This document shows positions 14,895-21,789 of a stretch of DNA of 38,247 nucleotides, one piece after another; the stretch's first letter is position 1, and each line of letters opens with the position of its first letter. A program made the position numbers and the translations under genes. This DNA is from Candidatus Gastranaerophilales bacterium (lineage in GTDB: Bacteria > Cyanobacteriota > Vampirovibrionia > Gastranaerophilales > Gastranaerophilaceae). The DNA is taken from assembly GCA_023662705.1 (NCBI GenBank), contig JAMPIM010000015.1:1-38247 (forward strand), given 5' to 3'. Under the pieces are notes generated by a model. The model was not told the DNA's origin, searched no databases, and worked only from the letters and a program-made list of their open reading frames with translations.

Positions 14895-15342
14895 AATAAT
14901 ATACTTTTTTATTTCAATAGTCTTTTTTACTGCCTTTGATTTGTACTTATCAGAGCAAATCCTTAATGAGCTTCGTTTCAAACTTCCTGAAAATAATCTT
15001 TTTGATTTGATTTTTGTACAAAATACAGGAGCTGCATTTAGTATATTTGAGAATTCAAAAATATTTTTAATTGCATTCTCTGTAATAGCTCTTATATTAA
15101 TTCTGATTTATGTAATCAAAAATATTACCAAATATTCGGCATTTGCAGCGTTTTGGACAGCAATGCTTGTTTCAGGCATCAGCTGTAACCTGTATGAAAG
15201 AATTGCATTCGGATATGTCAGAGATTTTATTAAACTGAATTTTGTAGAATTTCCTGTGTTTAATATCTCTGATATTTTTATTAATTTAAGCGTATTTGCC
15301 CTTGTGATAATAATTATTAAAAATAACTATCTTAAAAAATAA
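14878..15342 (+). CDS. lspA: Lipoprotein signal peptidase (signal peptidase II), divergent (154 aa)
   Basis: The inner-membrane aspartyl protease that removes lipoprotein signal peptides. Four hydrophobic segments, the FVQNTGAAFSIF motif and both catalytic aspartates are visible: Asp116 (GYVRDFI) and Asp132 (FPVFNISD). The usual GNxxDR motif reads CNLYER, a departure from consensus, though the catalytic pair is kept. Length is normal. The start overlaps the upstream gene by 17 nt. Its stop codon abuts the ispF stop codon on the opposite strand with no base between. Confidence 0.9.
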   Translation: MSKLSKIIYFFISIVFFTAFDLYLSEQILNELRFKLPENNLFDLIFVQNTGAAFSIFENSKIFLIAFSVIALILILIYVIKNITKYSAFAAFWTAMLVSGISCNLYERIAFGYVRDFIKLNFVEFPVFNISDIFINLSVFALVIIIIKNNYLKK

Positions 15343-15837
15343 TTAATCGCTGATTTTTTCAAGCATCACAACTGCATTAGCTTCAATAGCACGACATTCG
15401 CCAACTGCATCAAGTTTTTCTTTTGTTTTTGCTTTGATAGAAATATCTGTTTCGGCAAGACCTAAAACAGAAGCTAAAACAGCTTTCATTTCAGGAATAT
15501 AAGGCATCATCTTAGGAGCTTCAGCAATAATATTTGAATCAATATTATTAATCCAGTATCCTTCTTTTTGTACTAAGTCATAAACTTTTTTAAGCAAAAT
15601 TACACTGTCAGCATCTTTAAATCTATCATCTGTATCAGGGAACAGAGTTCCGATGTCGTCCAGCGCTAATGCTCCGAGCAGAGCATCAATAACTGCGTGA
15701 ATTAAAACATCTGCATCAGAATGCCCAAGCAGCCCTTTTTCATAATCAATTTTGATTCCGCCTATAATAAGTTCTCTGTCCTCAACAAGGCGGTGGATAT
15801 CATATCCTATACCAATTCTGTATTTTTGTTCTGCCAT
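15343..15837 (-). CDS. ispF: 2-C-methyl-D-erythritol 2,4-cyclodiphosphate synthase (164 aa)
   Basis: The MEP-pathway enzyme that releases CMP and forms the cyclic diphosphate on the route to isopentenyl diphosphate. Zinc ligands are seen as Asp13 and His15 (GYDIHR) and His47 (DADVLIHAV), and the DIGTLFPDTD loop is present. The C-terminal block reads EKLDAVGECRAIEANAVVML, a variant of the usual GlyArgGlyGlu region. GAGAGG precedes the ATG. It links functionally to the polyprenyl synthase at 33023. Confidence 0.95.
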   Translation of the reverse strand: MAEQKYRIGIGYDIHRLVEDRELIIGGIKIDYEKGLLGHSDADVLIHAVIDALLGALALDDIGTLFPDTDDRFKDADSVILLKKVYDLVQKEGYWINNIDSNIIAEAPKMMPYIPEMKAVLASVLGLAETDISIKAKTKEKLDAVGECRAIEANAVVMLEKISD

Positions 15838-15918
15838 TTCAAAAAACCTCTCTTTTCTTATTATAACGTATATTTTATATCTATTAGTATTTGTCTTTAC
15901 ATTTCTTTACAAAAAAGG

Positions 15919-15983
15919 CAATTTTTACAAACTTATATACTTTATATATATGTAAGAGTTATTCAAATAGAGAGAGCAAACAA
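15919..15983 (+). promoter_or_regulatory. Conserved upstream block, copy 1
   Basis: This 65-nt stretch directly before the ATG at 15984 aligns without gaps to 19249-19313: 33 of the first 40 positions match, including ATACTTTATATATA (15937-15950) and TAAGAG. Both are followed by a GAGAG ribosome binding region. A -10-like TATATA is present but no TTGACA-like -35 at normal spacing. Probably a promoter or operator of a specific regulon. Confidence 0.65.
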
Positions 15984-16229
15984 ATGGCAGCAACATATAC
16001 AGCAATCGAAAGAAATAAAAAACCGGCAGGCGCTTTAGAAATTCCTTCTGATTACAATTTCTTCTATTTGAATAAACAAGACCGTCAAATGAGATTCAAC
16101 AACGGCGGCGACCCAATTTATGCTATTTTTGACAAAATCGACCAACGTCCTCTCTCTAAAATCGCTAAAGATTTTGTTAAAGAATTAGCTGATGATACTA
16201 TTAGATTTGTTTCTACTTGTTTAAAATAA
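15984..16229 (+). CDS. Small hypothetical protein (81 aa)
   Basis: Not recognised. It begins MAATYTAIERNKKPAG; the middle is aromatic and polar (DYNFFYLNKQDRQMRFNNGG) and the C-terminal third is a probable helix (KIAKDFVKELADDTIRFVSTCL). No signal peptide or membrane segment. GAGAGAG at about 15970-15976 places the start at 15984; the frame is open further upstream, but that region is the conserved promoter block. The following gene has its own promoter. Confidence 0.7.
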   Translation: MAATYTAIERNKKPAGALEIPSDYNFFYLNKQDRQMRFNNGGDPIYAIFDKIDQRPLSKIAKDFVKELADDTIRFVSTCLK

Positions 16230-16230
16230 T

Positions 16231-16259
16231 TTGACTCTTCATCTTGTAATCATTAAAAT
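16231..16259 (+). promoter_or_regulatory. Sigma-70-like promoter for a leaderless transcript
   Basis: TTGACT (16231-16236), exactly 17 nt, TAAAAT (16254-16259), then 6 nt to the ATG at 16266. The expected start site is the A of the start codon, and there is no ribosome binding site. Confidence 0.75.
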
Positions 16260-16265
16260 AGTTGT

Positions 16266-16949
16266 ATGAAGAAGTGCTTATTAATATTTGCTTTAGCTTT
16301 ATTGCTTCCTGTTTATGCTGATTATAATCCGCTTTCGGACGAGCCGATTAACAGCGTTGAAGAGTTTAATCAGGAAGATATTGAGATAGACCAAATGGAG
16401 TTTGAGTATCCGTCTTCAACTCCTCCTCAGCCTGTTGAGAGCAAGCCGAATAAAAATTATCCGCAAATTTATAATGACTTGCAGCCTGCTGATTTTTCAT
16501 ACCTGCATGATATTGACCCTGATCAGTATTATGATATGAAAGACGCAGCGTGGTCTCCATATCCTTTGCTGAGACTTAATTCTGCAATATATTTTAAAGG
16601 GATTACAATTGAGCCCGGATATTATTTGTTGACTCCTCGTGAGCATAATGACAAATGGTATTTGTTATTTAAGCAAAATGGTGTTGTGGCACATATTATA
16701 CCTGTTTATGAAAGAGATATAACACCTGAGCTTTTTTACGACAAGCATCTTTCCAAACCTAAATTAACAAAGGCTCAAAAGATTCATATGGGAACATTGG
16801 ATTTTCTCGGTAAATTCAAGAGTACAAAACGAAAAGAACCGATAAAGAGTTATATGGAAATTAATGATTTGGAAAACCATTTTGTTTCGATAGTTATTTA
16901 TTACGGAAGTCACAGATATGCGACTATTTTCAGAACGATAAGATTGTAA
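16266..16949 (+). CDS. Secreted protein of unknown function (227 aa)
   Basis: A short signal peptide with cleavage after VYA (residue 18) is followed by an acidic, proline-rich linker (about 20-65). A C-terminal domain follows with strands such as AIYFKGITIEPGYYLLTPRE, WYLLFKQNGVVAHIIPVYE and FVSIVIYYGSHRYATIFRTIRL. No family is recognised. It probably acts in the periplasm or at the surface. It starts at a leaderless promoter and has no clear terminator; the next gene begins 79 nt later. Confidence 0.75.
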   Translation: MKKCLLIFALALLLPVYADYNPLSDEPINSVEEFNQEDIEIDQMEFEYPSSTPPQPVESKPNKNYPQIYNDLQPADFSYLHDIDPDQYYDMKDAAWSPYPLLRLNSAIYFKGITIEPGYYLLTPREHNDKWYLLFKQNGVVAHIIPVYERDITPELFYDKHLSKPKLTKAQKIHMGTLDFLGKFKSTKRKEPIKSYMEINDLENHFVSIVIYYGSHRYATIFRTIRL

Positions 16950-17028
16950 AATTTTGTAAACACCCTGAAATTTTCTTAAACAAAATGTTTTTATTAATAT
17001 GTGTAGTAGTGTGTTTAAGGAATTTTCT

Positions 17029-17319
17029 ATGAGTGGAATGAATGTAAGTCCTGTTGGTTTTCAGAGTAACGGTTTTTATAGTAAACCTCCAAATCCTATT
17101 GACGATTTGGTTTTAAAAGCAGAAGAAACAGTGAGAAGAACTAATCTTCAAAGTGCTGCAAAAACTCCTGCCGGAGCAGCTTTGGCTGCTGCAAAATATA
17201 TTGCTACGGATGCATTAAAAGAATCTATAATATCTCCTGAGCCTAAGCTAAGACCATCAGGGGCAAAATACTTAAATTCCATGGCGGCTGTTAACAACTA
17301 TAAAAAAAGCGGAATCTAA
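17029..17319 (+). CDS. Small hypothetical protein (96 aa)
   Basis: Not recognised. The N terminus MSGMNVSPVGFQSNGFYS resembles the polar Asn/Phe N termini of the proteins at 110 and 9679. The centre is alanine-rich and helical (SAAKTPAGAALAAAKYIATDALKE). ATG 17029 has AAGGAA (17017-17022) at correct spacing; an in-frame ATG at 16999 lacks one. The stop codon lies in the loop of the terminator hairpin that ends the gene. Confidence 0.65.
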   Translation: MSGMNVSPVGFQSNGFYSKPPNPIDDLVLKAEETVRRTNLQSAAKTPAGAALAAAKYIATDALKESIISPEPKLRPSGAKYLNSMAAVNNYKKSGI

Positions 17320-17331
17320 ATTCCGCTTTTT
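17304..17331. terminator. Bidirectional terminator between convergent genes
   Basis: A perfect 12-bp stem (17304-17315 with 17320-17331) has loop CTAA, an A-run on one side and a T-run on the other. It serves the plus-strand gene ending at 17319 and the minus-strand gene ending at 17335. Confidence 0.85.
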
Positions 17332-17334
17332 ATT

Positions 17335-19104
17335 TTATACCATTTCAATAGATTTATGTTTTGAAACAGAGTATCTTGATTTATAGTTTTCATATTTGTT
17401 AATGAATTCTATATCTTCATCTTTGTTTCTGTGGTTATATTCGTGTTTATCAATTGTTTGGTCATGAAGCTGAATAACGCTTGTTGCAATGTTTCCGCAG
17501 TGCGCTGCAATCCTTCTCAAATCGTTTAATAAATCAGAGAATAAGAAGCTTAATTCTGCTGTACATAAACCGTCTTTAAGTCTTTGAATATGTCGGTTTT
17601 TAACTTTTCTTATAATACGTTTGATTACTGCTTCCAACGGGTCTACCTCTTGAGCAAGTTGAATATTATCTGTTTTATAAGCTTCAAAAGAAACTGCAAA
17701 TATTTCAGAAACTGCGTGTACAATAACTTTGAGTTCTTCTACTGCTTCAGGAGAAAGTTTCTTTTCACTTTCTTTAAGCTTTTCAGCTATTTTAAGCATA
17801 TAAGTAGCGTGGTCTCCGATTCTTTCGTAATCCCCGATTGCAAGAAGCAGTTGAGAAATTCTTGCGTTATCCTCTTCTGTCAGTTCTTTTGCAGAAAGTT
17901 TAAGCATAAAAGCGTTTAACTTATCCTCAAACATATCAATTTTTATTTCGTTTGCCTGAATTTGCTCTGCTTTTTTTGCGTGATAGCTTTTTAGCATTTT
18001 AGTAGAGTTAATAAAGTTAAATTCTACCATTTCAGCCATTTTAAGTGATCTTGCATAACATTCTGCTATAGCAAAAGAAGGTGCTAATAACAATCTGTCA
18101 TCAAGCAGAACGGTTTTATCTTTAACCTGTTTTTCAGGAACGGATGCAATTGCAATCTTTTCTATCAATTTAATGAACGGGAATAACATTGCCGCTGCAA
18201 CAAGGTTAAATGAAGTATGAACAACCGCTACTCCGACAGGTGTAATATCTTTAGGCATAAAACTCAATGCAAAAATTTTATTCAATATTAAAACAGCAGG
18301 AAGACAAATCGCTACTCCGATTACATTATAGATAACGTGTACGGCCGCTACTCTTTTTGCACTTGTATTAACACCGATTGCAGATAATACTGCTGAAATA
18401 CAAGTCCCTATATTTTCACCCATAATGATAGGGATAGCCATTCCGTAGGTAATTCCGCCGACCATAGATAATGCCTGCAAAATACCGAGAGACGCTGCTG
18501 AGCTTTGTATAATCATTGTAACAACTAACCCGACAATCATACCCAAAAACGGATTTGTAAATGCCACAAGAGCTTGTCTGAAACCGGGCATATCAGCTAA
18601 CGGAGCCATTGCTCCCGACATAACGTTCATCCCGAACATTAAAAGTGCAAATCCCATTAAAACAGTTCCGACGTTTTTGCGTCGATTGCTTTTTGATACC
18701 ATTATCATTGTTACACCGATAAGTGCCAATATAGGAGAAAAGGATTCAGGTTTTAGTAATCTTAAGAAGAATACTGAACTCTGAATCCCTGATAAACTTA
18801 AAATCCATGCTGTAACTGTTTTACCAATATTAGAACCTATAATAACACTAACTGTTTGTGATAATTTCATAATGCCTGAGTTTACTAACCCAACCAACAT
18901 TACTGTTACTGCTGAAGATGATTGAACCGCTGCCGTAATTCCTGCACCGAACACCAAACTTTTTATCGGATTTGATGTCATCTTCTTTAAAATCTTTTCG
19001 AGCCTTCCGCCCGCAATTTTCTCTAACCCCGAAGACATTATTGAAATTCCGTAAAGGAAAAACGCTAAGCCTCCGCATAGTGTAAATATCGAGAATATGT
19101 CCAT
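17335..19104 (-). CDS. Na+/phosphate cotransporter with C-terminal PhoU-like domain (589 aa)
   Basis: A NptA/PNaS-family protein. About eight hydrophobic segments fill residues 1-310, with the paired family motifs QSSSAVTV (from residue 61) and QSSAAS (from residue 200). Residues about 345-560 form a helical PhoU-like region (ISQLLLAIGDYERIGDHATYMLKIAEKL). It is likely to move phosphate with sodium, the PhoU part being regulatory. ATG 19104 is chosen because AGGAAGGA lies just upstream; the ATG at 19122 precedes that site. A hairpin ATGCCC-taaa-GGGCAT (19121-19136) sits immediately before the ribosome binding site. Confidence 0.92.
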   Translation of the reverse strand: MDIFSIFTLCGGLAFFLYGISIMSSGLEKIAGGRLEKILKKMTSNPIKSLVFGAGITAAVQSSSAVTVMLVGLVNSGIMKLSQTVSVIIGSNIGKTVTAWILSLSGIQSSVFFLRLLKPESFSPILALIGVTMIMVSKSNRRKNVGTVLMGFALLMFGMNVMSGAMAPLADMPGFRQALVAFTNPFLGMIVGLVVTMIIQSSAASLGILQALSMVGGITYGMAIPIIMGENIGTCISAVLSAIGVNTSAKRVAAVHVIYNVIGVAICLPAVLILNKIFALSFMPKDITPVGVAVVHTSFNLVAAAMLFPFIKLIEKIAIASVPEKQVKDKTVLLDDRLLLAPSFAIAECYARSLKMAEMVEFNFINSTKMLKSYHAKKAEQIQANEIKIDMFEDKLNAFMLKLSAKELTEEDNARISQLLLAIGDYERIGDHATYMLKIAEKLKESEKKLSPEAVEELKVIVHAVSEIFAVSFEAYKTDNIQLAQEVDPLEAVIKRIIRKVKNRHIQRLKDGLCTAELSFLFSDLLNDLRRIAAHCGNIATSVIQLHDQTIDKHEYNHRNKDEDIEFINKYENYKSRYSVSKHKSIEMV

Positions 19105-19120
19105 AATCTTTTCCTTCCTC

Positions 19121-19136
19121 ATGCCCTAAAGGGCAT
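19121..19136 (-). promoter_or_regulatory. Palindrome before the phosphate-transporter ribosome binding site
   Basis: ATGCCC-taaa-GGGCAT lies a few bases upstream of AGGAAGGA on the minus strand. It could be an operator or a small leader hairpin controlling translation. Confidence 0.35.
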
Positions 19137-19248
19137 ATATAGCCAGTGTATCACAAGAAAAATTTTTCCTCAAATATTTAGATATGTAAAATTCTTGAGA
19201 AATTTGAATTTTTTTGTTACAATTCTTAATATTAGGCAAGAAAAAAGT

Positions 19249-19313
19249 CAATTTTTTATAGCTTAAATACTTTATATATACATAAGAGATATTTAACTAT
19301 AAGAGAGGCATCA
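19249..19313 (+). promoter_or_regulatory. Conserved upstream block, copy 2
   Basis: The partner of 15919-15983, in the same position relative to the ATG. It shares CAATTTTT, CTTA, ATACTTTATATATA (19267-19280) and TAAGAG. It would drive the operon 19314-20809, including prmC. Confidence 0.65.
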
Positions 19314-19499
19314 ATGACTACTGAAAATCAATCCAAGTTTACTGTTATTACAAATAATGATTTGGCAAAGAAAGCAACTGACGGTTTGCAGACAAATCCG
19401 ATAGCAGGTAATCATACAAATCCGTTTTACGAGAAATTGATGCAGTTCTCTGCCGACCAGAAAAGAAAACGATTTACGGTCGAAGATCTTCTAAGATAG
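19314..19499 (+). CDS. Small hypothetical protein (61 aa)
   Basis: Not recognised. Polar and without a signal or membrane segment: MTTENQSKFTVITNNDL at the N terminus, a central Asn/Pro-rich stretch and a basic C terminus (DQKRKRFTVEDLLR). GAGAGG lies before the ATG. It shares its upstream block with the 81-residue protein at 15984, though the two proteins show no obvious similarity. The next gene starts 7 nt after its stop, so it is first in an operon leading to prmC. Confidence 0.65.
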   Translation: MTTENQSKFTVITNNDLAKKATDGLQTNPIAGNHTNPFYEKLMQFSADQKRKRFTVEDLLR

Positions 19500-19506
19500 G
19501 ATAAAA

Positions 19507-20013
19507 ATGTACCAAATAAAGAATAGAATTTACCCCGCTTTTGACAAAACACAAAAGAGCGGGGTTTGTAATTACTTAAGAGCGTTAGTGAAGCAAAATT
19601 TGGAATTGTCTGTTGATGATATTCTGGAGAAGTTTTTGGAAGATGAAAGATATTATCTGGAGCTCAATGCTTCCAGATTTCCGTTTCTATCCGAGTTTAT
19701 TGAAGAAGAGGATTTCTTAAAAGATACGCGCGCGTATTTATATGAGTGCAAAAAGTACTATGATTATAAAGAAAAACAACGTCCTATAATGGAGGCGCAG
19801 AAAGAGTTTGAAAAAAAGAAACGTAAATTTTTGCAGGAAGTAAAAATGTCAAAAGAAGCTCCTACAAAGAAACAACTTTATTATTATGATAAACTTTGTA
19901 AAAGATACTCTGTGGAGAAAAAAGACGTAGAAGAGTTATCAAAGCTTGATTTAAGAGATGAAATAGAGAGAATTTTGAATGAACATGCAGAAGATTATAA
20001 AATTACTGACTGA
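19507..20013 (+). CDS. Hypothetical protein with a possible DUF3072-like C terminus (168 aa)
   Basis: A charged, mostly helical protein. The middle is a coiled-coil-like stretch rich in Glu and Lys (about residues 85-120). The C-terminal segment APTKKQLYYYDKLCKRYSV..LDLRDEIERIL resembles short DUF3072-type modules (PTxKQLxYxxxLC); this is a weak match by eye. No signal peptide. ATAGGA precedes it, 7 nt after the previous stop, and its 3' end overlaps prmC by 35 nt. Confidence 0.7.
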   Translation: MYQIKNRIYPAFDKTQKSGVCNYLRALVKQNLELSVDDILEKFLEDERYYLELNASRFPFLSEFIEEEDFLKDTRAYLYECKKYYDYKEKQRPIMEAQKEFEKKKRKFLQEVKMSKEAPTKKQLYYYDKLCKRYSVEKKDVEELSKLDLRDEIERILNEHAEDYKITD

Positions 20014-20809
20014 TGCGGGAATTGAGGAAAATGAAGCTAAATATGAAGTAAAAATGCTTCTGGAACACTTTTGTCATTATACCGAAAATGATAAAATGCG
20101 TGGTATATTACCTAATAAGGAGCAACTTGAGCTTATTAAATCGAAAGTAGAAGAACGAGTTGCGACACGAAAACCTGTTCAACATATTATTGGTGAATCT
20201 TATTTTATGGGTGAGTTCTTTAAGGTTTCTAAAGATGTTCTTATTCCGCGGGATGAGACAGAAATCCTTGTAACACGTGCGATTGAATTGATTCGTAAGC
20301 ACGGATTTAAAGATGTTTTGGATATTGGAACAGGTTCAGGCTGTATTGCTTGCACTATTGCAAAGCAAACAGATGCTGTTGTATTGGGTGTTGATATTTC
20401 CTCAGATGCATTAAGAGTAGCTCTTGATAATGTTACAAAGCTCGGAATTAATAACAGAGCAGTATTTAGAAAATCTGATTTGTATTCAAAAGTTCGGGAT
20501 GAAGAAAAATTTGATATGATAGTTTCAAACCCGCCTTATATACCTTATGGTACGGAATTATCAGAGGAAGTTATGCATGAACCTGAACTTGCACTTTTTG
20601 CAGACGAAAATGGTTTGGCAATTTATCGAAGAATCATCGAAGATGCTCCAAAGTATCTAAAACCAAACGGATACATTATGTTTGAGCTTGGAATTGATGA
20701 ATCCGAAAGTGTAGCAGGCATGCTAAAAGAGCACTTTACAGATATTGTTATCGAAAAAGATTTGGCAGGAATAGACAGAATAATTTATGCTAAATTAGCT
20801 ATTGCTTAA
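19979..20809 (+). CDS. prmC: Release factor glutamine methyltransferase PrmC (276 aa)
   Basis: Methylates the GGQ glutamine of peptide release factors using S-adenosylmethionine. An N-terminal helical domain (about residues 1-85) is followed by the Rossmann methyltransferase: motif I VLDIGTGSGCIACTIAK, GVDISSDALRVALDN, and the catalytic NPPYIPYG motif. Length is typical. The start at 19979 overlaps the preceding gene; an ATG at 19985 is possible. Its usual partner prfA is not next to it. The 3' end overlaps queF by 11 bp, convergently. Confidence 0.94.
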   Translation: MNMQKIIKLLTDAGIEENEAKYEVKMLLEHFCHYTENDKMRGILPNKEQLELIKSKVEERVATRKPVQHIIGESYFMGEFFKVSKDVLIPRDETEILVTRAIELIRKHGFKDVLDIGTGSGCIACTIAKQTDAVVLGVDISSDALRVALDNVTKLGINNRAVFRKSDLYSKVRDEEKFDMIVSNPPYIPYGTELSEEVMHEPELALFADENGLAIYRRIIEDAPKYLKPNGYIMFELGIDESESVAGMLKEHFTDIVIEKDLAGIDRIIYAKLAIA

Positions 20810-21695
20810 TTCCGTTTCGTGCAAACTTGTTAAGGTCAATTAGGTCGTAAACATCTTTGATTTCACAATCAGGAGTCCATCTTGACGGGCAGATATCAAT
20901 GCCGCCGCGTCTTGTATAAAGAGCCAATACAAATAACTTATCTCCTTCATCCAGAATGTTTTGCAGTCGTTTAAAAATCATCTCGCAGCACTCTTCGTGG
21001 AAGTGGAACTCTGAGCGGAAAGATGTTAGGTATTTAACCAAACTATCCTCTTTTATATGTTTTGCAGATTTGTAATAAATAAATGCATCACCAAAATCAG
21101 GCTGATGTGTAACACGGCAATTTGAGCGTAATGAATCAAATGTTAAATAATATTCTTGTTTATCTGATTCTTCAACTTCTAAAAGTTCAGGAGCTTCTTT
21201 GAAATTCTCTACCATTATATTTTTTTCATCTACAAGTTCCATTATGTTTTGGAATTTACTGAAAATGTCTGCTCTCGGACTATTGTTTTCTAAAAAATTA
21301 ACTTCAACATTGGTATGGAGTTTTTCGCTTAAATCGTGTGCAATTGTTTTTTTGCATATTTCCAAGCATTCTCTTGTTGTTTTACCAAAACGTGACATGT
21401 TGAATGAATTAAGGTAAAGTTTAAGCGATTTTGATTCCATCAAAAATTCGTTATCGCAGTTATATTTTATTTTAAGAACCCTTGTTACCGGAATTCCGTT
21501 TTCTGTCATTGCCGAGAATTCATAGGCATGCCATATATCCCAGCCTATGAATGGTAAATTCTCATTGGAAATGGAGTATTGTTTTCTATTCTCCAAACGA
21601 GGAATCGGAAGTATTAATGAAGGATCATAGTTTGTACTGCCTTCTGTCCTTTTCCCTAAAAACTTTGAAGCTATTTTATCCGTAGTATTTTGCAT
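20799..21695 (-). CDS. queF: NADPH-dependent 7-cyano-7-deazaguanine reductase, long form (298 aa)
   Basis: Reduces preQ0 to preQ1 in queuosine synthesis for tRNA. It has the bimodular QueF layout: the ESKSLKLYLNSFN motif in the N-terminal half (about residues 87-99), and catalytic Cys193 with Asp200 in SNCRVTHQPDFG. FHFHEECCEMIF and the terminal YTRRGGIDICP follow. No other queuosine genes are adjacent. It is transcribed from a promoter placed for a leaderless message. Confidence 0.94.
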   Translation of the reverse strand: MQNTTDKIASKFLGKRTEGSTNYDPSLILPIPRLENRKQYSISNENLPFIGWDIWHAYEFSAMTENGIPVTRVLKIKYNCDNEFLMESKSLKLYLNSFNMSRFGKTTRECLEICKKTIAHDLSEKLHTNVEVNFLENNSPRADIFSKFQNIMELVDEKNIMVENFKEAPELLEVEESDKQEYYLTFDSLRSNCRVTHQPDFGDAFIYYKSAKHIKEDSLVKYLTSFRSEFHFHEECCEMIFKRLQNILDEGDKLFVLALYTRRGGIDICPSRWTPDCEIKDVYDLIDLNKFARNGIKQ

Positions 21696-21701
21696 AAGCT
21701 A

Positions 21702-21730
21702 ATTTTATTCTTAACAAGAAAAAGTTTCAA
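21702..21730 (-). promoter_or_regulatory. Leaderless promoter of queF
   Basis: On the minus strand: TTGAAA (21730-21725), exactly 17 nt, TAAAAT (21707-21702), 6 nt, ATG at 21695. No ribosome binding site fits between. Confidence 0.75.
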
Positions 21731-21789
21731 CAATTGGCGCATAAAAAACTTTCTTTGTTATATTATTTTTCTAAAGAGAGGAAATTATT

